NCBI RefSeq assembly: GCF_013294115.1
Contig: NZ_JABSNP010000015.1
Location: 1-64,000 of the forward strand
Length of the DNA stretch: 64,000 nucleotides
Source of the DNA: Hymenobacter caeli
Lineage (GTDB): Bacteria; Bacteroidota; Bacteroidia; Cytophagales; Hymenobacteraceae
Direction: 5' to 3'
In this document: positions 58,591 to 64,000 of the stretch, piece after piece
Position numbering within the stretch: position 1 is the first letter of the stretch
Layout: every line of letters starts with the position of its first letter
Program-made: the position numbers and the translations under genes
Notes under the pieces: model-generated
Told to the model about the DNA's origin: nothing
Database searches by the model: none
The model's input: the letters and a program-made list of their open reading frames with translations, nothing else

Positions 58591-59325
58591 ATGGGACGCG
58601 CATTTGAATTTCGGAAAGGCCGCAAAATGAAGCGCTGGGACCGGATGTCGAAAGACTTCACCCGCATCGGCAAGGAAATCGTGATGGCCGTGAAAGAAGG
58701 CGGCCCCAACCCCGACAGCAACGCCCGCCTGCGCACGGCCATCCAAAACGGCAAGGGCGTGAACATGCCCAAGGACCGCGTGGACGCTGCCATCAAGCGC
58801 GCCAGCAGCCGCGAGGAGAAAGACTACCAAGAGGTTGTGTACGAAGGCTACGGCCCCCACGGCATCGCCATCGTGGTGGAAACCGCCACCGACAACCCCA
58901 CCCGCACCGTGAGCAACGTGCGCCTCTACTTCAACCGCAACAGCGGGGCCCTGGGCACGGCCGGCAGCTCCGACTACACCTTCACCCGCAAGGGCGTGTT
59001 CAAGCTGGCCGCCGCCGGGCTCGACCGCGACGAGCTGGAGCTGGAGCTGATTGACGTGGGCGCCGAGGACGTGTACGAAACCCACGAGGAGGACGAGCAC
59101 GGCGCCGAGCACGCCTACATGGTGGTCGAAACCGCCTTCACCGATTTCGGCCAGATGCAGAAGGCCCTCGAAGCCAAGGGCCTGAACGTGATGAGCGCCA
59201 CCCTCCAGCGCGTGCCCAACACCACCGTGGCCCTCAGCGACGAGCAGGCCGAAGAAGTAGAAAAGCTCATCGAAAAGTTTGAGGAAGACGAGGACGTGCA
59301 GGCCGTGTACCACACGATGGGGTGA
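58591..59325 (+). CDS. YebC/PmpR-family DNA-binding transcriptional regulator
   Basis: The 244-residue protein opens with MGRAFEFRKGRKMKRWDRMSKDFTRIGKEI, the conserved YebC N-terminus, followed by RTAIQNGKGVNMPKDRVDAAIKRA and YEGYGPHGIAIVVETATDN. Known members regulate gene expression; recent work on this family also links some members to translation of proline-rich proteins. It is monocistronic and is followed by a long hairpin. Confidence 0.95.
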   Translation: MGRAFEFRKGRKMKRWDRMSKDFTRIGKEIVMAVKEGGPNPDSNARLRTAIQNGKGVNMPKDRVDAAIKRASSREEKDYQEVVYEGYGPHGIAIVVETATDNPTRTVSNVRLYFNRNSGALGTAGSSDYTFTRKGVFKLAAAGLDRDELELELIDVGAEDVYETHEEDEHGAEHAYMVVETAFTDFGQMQKALEAKGLNVMSATLQRVPNTTVALSDEQAEEVEKLIEKFEEDEDVQAVYHTMG

Positions 59326-59335
59326 GGGCCTTTGG

Positions 59336-59436
59336 AGCGTTTCGCACCGAGTTAAAAGGGGCTTGCCGAGTTGCACAGAGGAAGTATTTTACTCTGTGTA
59401 ACTCGGCAAGCCCCTTTTAACTCGGTGCGAAACGCT
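59336..59436. repeat. 45-bp inverted repeat between convergent genes
   Basis: Positions 59336-59380 and 59392-59436 match 44 of 45 positions around an 11-nt loop. It fits exactly between the yebC stop (59325) and the DUF2062 gene stop (59438). Without a T tract on either side it may stall both transcripts or be a mobile repeat. Confidence 0.9.
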
Positions 59437-59437
59437 T

Positions 59438-59986
59438 CTAGGGCTCCACTGCCGCAGTTTCCGCCTCCTGCTTGCGCACCACGCGCCGGAACACCGGCCG
59501 CAGCCCGAAGTACAGCAGCGCCACCACCGGCACCGCCGCCACCGCCCAGACGAGCAGGCCCCCCAGCTCGGCCCGCCACAGCAGGCGCAGGATGGCCAGC
59601 GGCTCGTGGCGCACCTGGCGCTGGAGCTGCGCCAGGGTGAAGTGCGCCATAACGTTGCCCTGGCCCAGCAGCTCGCCGCCGTAGCGCAGAAACGGCAGCA
59701 GCAGCAGCAGCTGCACCGGCGTGAGCAGGTGGCAGATGAGCTGCAACGCGGCCACGTTCAGGCGCAGGCGCAGGGCCACGCCCGTGGCGATGACGGTGGT
59801 GAGGCCGAACGTGGGGGCCACCCCCAGGGCCGCGCCCAGCCCCACCGTGAGGGCCAGCTGCCCCGGCGAGAGGCCCGCCTTGAGCAGGTTCACCAGCGGG
59901 TCGAGCAGCACCCGGCGCAGCCAGCCGGGGCGGGCCGCGGGGCCGGCCGGCGGGGCGGGCGTAGGCGAGGAGGAATCAACCGTCAT
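59438..59986 (-). CDS. DUF2062 membrane protein
   Basis: The 182-residue protein has the DUF2062 signature LSPGQLALTVGLGAALGVAPTFGLTTVIATGVALRLRLNVAALQ and three hydrophobic segments. The family consists of small inner-membrane proteins of unknown role. It is divergent from the BrkB-family gene with a 102-bp gap. Confidence 0.9.
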   Translation of the reverse strand: MTVDSSSPTPAPPAGPAARPGWLRRVLLDPLVNLLKAGLSPGQLALTVGLGAALGVAPTFGLTTVIATGVALRLRLNVAALQLICHLLTPVQLLLLLPFLRYGGELLGQGNVMAHFTLAQLQRQVRHEPLAILRLLWRAELGGLLVWAVAAVPVVALLYFGLRPVFRRVVRKQEAETAAVEP

Positions 59987-60028
59987 AGATGGGGTATCGG
60001 GAAAAAACGGGGTCCGCCCGGCGGGGCG

Positions 60029-60036
60029 TATCTTCG
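60029..60036 (+). promoter_or_regulatory. possible -7 box for the BrkB-family gene
   Basis: TATCTTCG differs from TAnnTTTG at one position and lies 52 nt before the ATG at 60089. The same variant precedes the phhA leader ORF. Weak evidence. Confidence 0.3.
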
Positions 60037-60088
60037 CCGGGCCCCGCTGCGCTTACGGCCGGGGCAAAATTACCGCCGTCCGGGCCCC

Positions 60089-61033
60089 ATGCCACACACT
60101 TTCTTGCCCGTGCACCGGCGCGGGCCCTGGTACCACGAGCTGCCGCTGCTGCTGCGCCACGCCGCCCGCGAGCTGGCCGCCAACGACCCCCTGCGCCTGG
60201 GGGCCGCCACGGCGTTCTTCACCTCGTTTGCCCTGCCGCCCATCCTCATCATCCTCATCCAGCTGCTGCGGGCCCTCTACCCCAGCAGCCTGGTGCGCAC
60301 CATGCTGCTGGGCAAGCTCAGCAACCTGCTGGGCAGCGCGGCCACGGGCCTCATCGAGCAGATTCTCAGCAACGTGGCCGACCCGCGCCGCTCGCGGCTG
60401 GTGACGTGGGCGGGCTTTGTGTTCCTGTTGTTCATCGCCACCACGCTCTTCACCATCATCCAGCACTCGCTGAACCAGCTCTGGCAAATCCGGCCCCGGC
60501 GCAGCAGCGGCTCGGTGGGCCTGGCCGTGGCCGAGCGGCTGCGCTCGGGGGGCGTGCTGCTGGCCACCGGGGGCCTGGCGGTGCTGGCCTTCAGCACCGA
60601 CGCCGCCCTGAGCCTGTTCGCCGACGCCATCCGCGACTTCGACACCACCTTCGTGTACTACCTGGTGCGGGGGCTGAATTCGCTGGCGGCTTTCCTCATT
60701 TTGGCGGTGTGGTTCGGGCTTACCTTCCGCACGCTCAGCCTGGCCAAGGTGCCCTGGCGGGCCGTGCGGCGGGGGGCCCTGCTCACGGCCGCGCTCATCA
60801 GCCTGGGCGAGCTGGTGCTGGGCAAGCTGCTGGTGGGCCAGGACCTGGGGCCCGTGTACGGCCCGGCGGCCGGGCTGGTGCTGGTGCTGCTGTTCGTGTT
60901 CTACTGCGCCATGATTTTTTACTTCGGGGCCACCTTCACCAAGGTGTACGCCCTGCGCCTGGGCCTGCCCATCCGGCCCAAGAAGAAAGCCGTGCGCTAC
61001 CGCCTGGTGAACGTGGAGGACGACCCGAACTGA
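60089..61033 (+). CDS. YihY/BrkB-family inner-membrane protein
   Basis: The frame is open from 59606, antisense to the DUF2062 gene; the ATG at 60089 gives a normal 314-residue YihY protein. It has six hydrophobic segments and the family motif AATAFFTSFALPPILIILI early on and LVLVLLFVFYCAMIFYFGATFTKVY near the end. The family was once called ribonuclease BN by mistake; its real role is unknown but membrane-related. Confidence 0.9.
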   Translation: MPHTFLPVHRRGPWYHELPLLLRHAARELAANDPLRLGAATAFFTSFALPPILIILIQLLRALYPSSLVRTMLLGKLSNLLGSAATGLIEQILSNVADPRRSRLVTWAGFVFLLFIATTLFTIIQHSLNQLWQIRPRRSSGSVGLAVAERLRSGGVLLATGGLAVLAFSTDAALSLFADAIRDFDTTFVYYLVRGLNSLAAFLILAVWFGLTFRTLSLAKVPWRAVRRGALLTAALISLGELVLGKLLVGQDLGPVYGPAAGLVLVLLFVFYCAMIFYFGATFTKVYALRLGLPIRPKKKAVRYRLVNVEDDPN

Positions 61034-61096
61034 GGGCGGCACGGCCCACGGGGGCCCCCCAATTGTTCCACCAAGCGCTGCCTGTCCCTTTCCCTT

Positions 61097-62212
61097 ATGA
61101 AACGCCCTTTCTTGTTGCCGCTGCGCCGCGCGGCCGCGCTGCTGCTGGTCGCCGGGGCCACGGCCTGCGCCCCCCGGAGCCCCGGCGGTGGCCCCGCCCA
61201 TTCTCAGCAGGCTACGGTCGGGGCGCTGCGGCTGATTGGGGAGGTGGTGGTGCCGAACGGGCTGCCGGTGCAGGGCACGGTGTTCGGCGGCATTTCGGGC
61301 CTGGACCGGGGCCCGGACGGGACGTGGTACCTGCTCAGCGACGACAAGGGCGAGTTTTCGCCGGCCCGCTTCTACACCGCCCGCCTGCGCTACGACGCCC
61401 AGGGCTTTTACGGGGTCGACGTGACGGGCGTGCACTTTATGCAGCCCGCGCCCGGCGAGCCGGCCCGCCCCGCCCCCTACGTGGACCCCGAGGCCATCCG
61501 CTACGACCCCGCCACCGCCGGCCTGTACTGGACCAGCGAGGGCGACCCGGCCCTGGGCCGCGACCCGTTTGTGCGCGAAATGGACACCACCGGGACCTTC
61601 CGGCGCACGCTGCCCGCGCTGCCGCTGTTCCATTTCGACAAGGCGCCCGGCCGCGGGCCCCGCGCCAACGCCACCTACGAGGGCCTGGCCCGCCCCCCCG
61701 ACGGCCGCAGCCTGTGGCTGCTGATGGAAAGCCCCGTCCGGCAGGACCGCCCCGACGACGCCCCCGCCGCCGCGCCCTACCCCAACCGCCTCAGCCAGCT
61801 CGACGCCCGCACCGGGGCCCTGCTGCACCAGTACGTGTACGCCCTCGACCCGGTGACGACGCCCGGCCACGTGAACCGCACCTCGGAAATCCTGGCCCTG
61901 AACGACCACGAGTTTCTGACGCTCGAATGCTCGTATTTCGCCGGTGAAGTGCGGGTGCGGGTGTACGCCATCGACGCCCGCGGGGCCACCGACGTGCAGG
62001 GCCGGGACGCCTTGTTCGGGGCCGCCTACGTGCCGGTGCGCAAGCGCCTCGTGGCCGACCTCACCCGCCTGGGCCACCGCCTCGACAACCTCGAAGGGCT
62101 GGCCTTCGGGCCCCCGCTGCCCAACGGCCACCGCACGCTGGTCATCGTGGCCGACAACAACTTCAGCGCCCGCGAAATCAACCAGTTCCTGGCCTTCGAG
62201 GTGTTGCCGTAG
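61097..62212 (+). CDS. lipoprotein of the esterase-like phytase family
   Basis: The 371-residue product has a lipoprotein signal (LLLVAGATACAP). The mature part shows FGGISGLDRGPDGTWYLLSDDKGEFSPARFYTARL and YVDPEAIRYDPATAGLYWTSEGD, then NATYEGLARPPDGRSLWLLME and LEGLAFGPPLPNGHRTLVIVADNNF, the repeated blades of the phytase-like (esterase_phytase) beta-propeller. It may hydrolyse phosphate or ester bonds on the cell surface; not confirmed by catalytic motifs. Confidence 0.87.
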   Translation: MKRPFLLPLRRAAALLLVAGATACAPRSPGGGPAHSQQATVGALRLIGEVVVPNGLPVQGTVFGGISGLDRGPDGTWYLLSDDKGEFSPARFYTARLRYDAQGFYGVDVTGVHFMQPAPGEPARPAPYVDPEAIRYDPATAGLYWTSEGDPALGRDPFVREMDTTGTFRRTLPALPLFHFDKAPGRGPRANATYEGLARPPDGRSLWLLMESPVRQDRPDDAPAAAPYPNRLSQLDARTGALLHQYVYALDPVTTPGHVNRTSEILALNDHEFLTLECSYFAGEVRVRVYAIDARGATDVQGRDALFGAAYVPVRKRLVADLTRLGHRLDNLEGLAFGPPLPNGHRTLVIVADNNFSAREINQFLAFEVLP

Positions 62213-62221
62213 CGCCGGCCG

Positions 62222-62229
62222 TACCTTTG
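62222..62229 (+). promoter_or_regulatory. TAnnTTTG box 4 nt before a GTG start
   Basis: TACCTTTG ends 4 nt before the GTG at 62234, as at 5413 and 46765. A TTG about 15 nt upstream is too close to be a consensus -33 element. Confidence 0.55.
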
Positions 62230-62233
62230 CCGG

Positions 62234-63670
62234 GTGCAACCGACTGATTCTGATTTCCCCGCCGCGCCCCGCGCCGCCGCTTTCGCCGCCTTCGATTTAA
62301 TTCCCGCCCTGCAAACGGCCGTGGCCGAGCTGGGCTGGGCCGCGCCCACCCCCGTGCAGGCCGCCGTGCTGCCCTACGCCCTGGGTGGGCACGACGTGGC
62401 CGGGCAGGCCCCCACCGGCTCGGGCAAAACCGCCGCCTACGGCCTGGCCCTGCTCCAGCGCCTCGACCTGGCCGAGGCCGCCGTGCAGGTGCTGGTGCTG
62501 GTGCCCGCCCGCGAGCTGGCCCTGCAAGTGCGCGACGCCCTGCGCCAGCTCGGCAAGCACCTGCCCAACCTGCGCGTGGCCTCCTACTACGGCGGCCACC
62601 CCATGCGCGACGAGCGCAAGGCGATGGAAAACCAGCTGCCGCACGTCATCGTGGCCACCCCCGGCCGCCTGCTCGACCACCTGGAGCAGCGCACCTTCAT
62701 CCCCAACCAGCTGAAGGTGCTGGTGCTCGACGAGGCCGACAAGCTGCTCGACTTGGGCTTCCAGGAAGAAATGGCGACCATCGTGAGCCGCCTGCCCCAG
62801 CGCCGCCAGACGCTGCTGTTCTCGGCCACCATGCCCGACAAGGTGTTGCAGCTGGTGCGCTCGCACCTGGCCCGGCCCAAGGTCATCAACGTGGCCGGCG
62901 GCACGGCCGATGCCGCCGCCCTGCCCAGCAGCCTGGTGCTGCGCGGCCACGTGGTGGCCGCCGCCGACCAGAAGCCCGCCGCCCTGTTCCACGTCATCAG
63001 CCAGCCCGACGCGGGCCGCTCGCTGGTATTTGCCAACACCCGCGACCGGGTAGAGGAGCTGACCCGCTTCCTGCGCGGCCGGGGCGTGGCCGCCGAGGCC
63101 CTGCACGGCAAGATGCTCCAGCCCGAGCGCGACAAGGCCCTGATGAAGCTGCGCAACGGCTCGGCCACCGCCCTGGTGGCCACCGACGTGGCCGCCCGCG
63201 GCCTCGACGTGGACGAGCTGGACACCGTGGTGCAGTACGATGCTCCCGAGCAGGCCGACACCTTCCAGCACCGGGCCGGCCGCACGGCCCGCGCCGGGGC
63301 CACCGGCACCGCCCACCTCCTCGTGACGCCCCCCGAGCAGGCCAAGCTGCAAAGCTGGCCCGCCGCCGGCACCGTGCAGTGGGCCCGCCTGGTGCCCCCC
63401 GCCCTGCCCACCGCCGCGCCCAAGGCCCCGCGCCCCAGCACGGTGTCGCTCCACGTGTCGGCCGGCAAGCGCGACAAAATCAGCGCCGGCGACTTGGTGG
63501 GGGCCTTGGTAAGCGTGGGCGGCCTGGAGCGCGACGCCGTGGGCCGCATCGAGGTGCACGACCACTACAGCTTCGTGGCCGTGCCCGAGGCCCAGGCCGA
63601 AGCCGTGCTGGCCAGGATGCAGAACGCCAAGGTAAAGGGCAAAAAAGTGAAGGTAGCCATCGTGCGCTAA
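62234..63670 (+). CDS. DEAD-box RNA helicase (DbpA-like)
   Basis: The 478-residue protein has the Q-motif (GWAAPTPVQAAVLP), APTGSGKT, VLVPARELALQ, ATPGRLLDHLE, LDEADKLLDLG, SATMPDK, the C-terminal VATDVAARGLDVD and QHRAGRTARAG, and a C-terminal DbpA RNA-binding domain (KISAGDLVGALVSVGGLERDAVGRIEVHDHYSFVAVP). DbpA enzymes act on 23S rRNA in large-subunit assembly. It starts with GTG right after a promoter box; the next gene begins 11 bp after its stop. Confidence 0.93.
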   Translation: MQPTDSDFPAAPRAAAFAAFDLIPALQTAVAELGWAAPTPVQAAVLPYALGGHDVAGQAPTGSGKTAAYGLALLQRLDLAEAAVQVLVLVPARELALQVRDALRQLGKHLPNLRVASYYGGHPMRDERKAMENQLPHVIVATPGRLLDHLEQRTFIPNQLKVLVLDEADKLLDLGFQEEMATIVSRLPQRRQTLLFSATMPDKVLQLVRSHLARPKVINVAGGTADAAALPSSLVLRGHVVAAADQKPAALFHVISQPDAGRSLVFANTRDRVEELTRFLRGRGVAAEALHGKMLQPERDKALMKLRNGSATALVATDVAARGLDVDELDTVVQYDAPEQADTFQHRAGRTARAGATGTAHLLVTPPEQAKLQSWPAAGTVQWARLVPPALPTAAPKAPRPSTVSLHVSAGKRDKISAGDLVGALVSVGGLERDAVGRIEVHDHYSFVAVPEAQAEAVLARMQNAKVKGKKVKVAIVR

Positions 63671-63681
63671 CGTGCGCTAAC

Positions 63682-64000
63682 GTGCCGGAAACCCCGCCCC
63701 GCCAGCTCCTGTTCGTGTGCAGCCAGAACCGCTGGCGCAGCCCCACCGCCGAACTGTTATTCGATGGCCACCCCACCGTAGCGGCCCGCTCGGCCGGCAC
63801 CGAGGCCGGGGCCCGGGTGCGCGTCACGGCCGGCCACTTGGGCTGGGCCGACGTCATCTTCGTCATGGAAAAGCGCCACGCCGAGCGCCTGCACGCGAAA
63901 TTCGCCGATGCGCTGGCCGGCAAAACCGTCGTCAACCTGCGCATCCCCGACGACTACCAATTCAACGACCCGGCCCTGGTGGCCCTGCTGCGCGAGAAGC
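63682..64000 (+). CDS. low-molecular-weight protein tyrosine phosphatase-like protein (3' end cut off)
   Basis: From a GTG at 63682 the frame stays open to the window edge (106 codons). It begins with LLFVCSQNRWRSPTAELLF, the C-x5-R phosphate-binding loop of low-molecular-weight phosphatases near the N-terminus, then ARSAGTEAGARVRV and DVIFVMEKRHAERL. It follows the helicase by 11 bp, likely in one operon. The C-terminal acid/Tyr region lies outside the window. Confidence 0.8.
   Translation, partial: MPETPPRQLLFVCSQNRWRSPTAELLFDGHPTVAARSAGTEAGARVRVTAGHLGWADVIFVMEKRHAERLHAKFADALAGKTVVNLRIPDDYQFNDPALVALLREK

Noticed and set aside
60053..62239. 728-codon minus-strand open frame
   Set aside because: It spans two well-supported plus-strand genes and the gap between them, with Gln/His/Gly-rich low-complexity content; a composition artefact.
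63661..63690. CGTGCGCTAA repeated two and a half times at the end of the helicase gene
   Set aside because: A 10-bp duplication of the stop-codon region; too short to claim more than local slippage.

Overview
The window looks like chromosome from a high-GC member of the Bacteroidota, most likely Hymenobacter or a close relative (order Cytophagales). The evidence is the gene families present (AarF kinase paired with a TetR-like regulator, HI0933-type flavoprotein, PA2169-type bundle protein, many short beta-barrel and lipoprotein genes), promoters of the Bacteroidota type TTTG-N19-TAnnTTTG, little sign of Shine-Dalgarno sites, and a dense family of palindromic intergenic repeats. I see no rRNA, tRNA, CRISPR array, prophage or complete insertion sequence. 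The left edge may clip the start of a transposase-like gene, and the right edge cuts a small tyrosine-phosphatase gene.

Layout. 0-11 kb: housekeeping and hypothetical genes (ATP-grasp-like protein, DUF1232, a DUF1571 protein with a LysM-like insert, a dienoyl-CoA-reductase-type SDR, an HI0933 flavoprotein, a stress bundle protein, a DEAD-box helicase with a glycine-rich tail, a cold-shock protein, a thioesterase). 11-25 kb: a large UvrD/AddA-type helicase, secreted esterases and hydrolases, an M28 peptidase and pyruvate carboxylase. 25-33 kb: beta-barrel protein, lipoprotein, SDR, photolyase, then a TetR-like/AarF pair. Between photolyase and TetR an AT-rich acyltransferase segment is flanked by a 0.24-kb direct duplication of the TetR 5' end.

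33-43 kb: a complete tryptophan operon on the minus strand in the order E-G-D-C-F-B-A, followed by DAHP synthase and then an aromatic amino acid hydroxylase (phhA). Upstream of trpE there is a full attenuation control region: a TTTG-N19-TACCTTTG promoter, a 25-residue leader peptide with three consecutive Trp codons, and an intrinsic terminator. phhA is preceded by a second arrangement of the same type (32-codon upstream ORF plus terminator). Three gaps inside the trp operon hold long inverted repeats.

43-49 kb: dienelactone hydrolase, SDR, nicotinamidase, methyltransferase, GNAT and metallo-beta-lactamase-fold genes. 49-55 kb: a lineage-specific cluster of small membrane proteins and a tandemly duplicated family of secreted proteins (three genes, one with a frameshifted end, plus the C-terminal stub of a fourth). 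55-64 kb: LytTR response regulator, TPR-containing sensor kinase, YebC, DUF2062 and BrkB-family membrane proteins, a phytase-like esterase, a second DEAD-box helicase and the truncated phosphatase.

The strongest things to follow up are the trp leader/attenuator and its phhA counterpart, a set of genes starting with GTG exactly 4 nt after a TAnnTTTG box (probably leaderless mRNAs), the duplication-flanked foreign acyltransferase, the palindromic repeat family, and the paralogue cluster at 49-55 kb.
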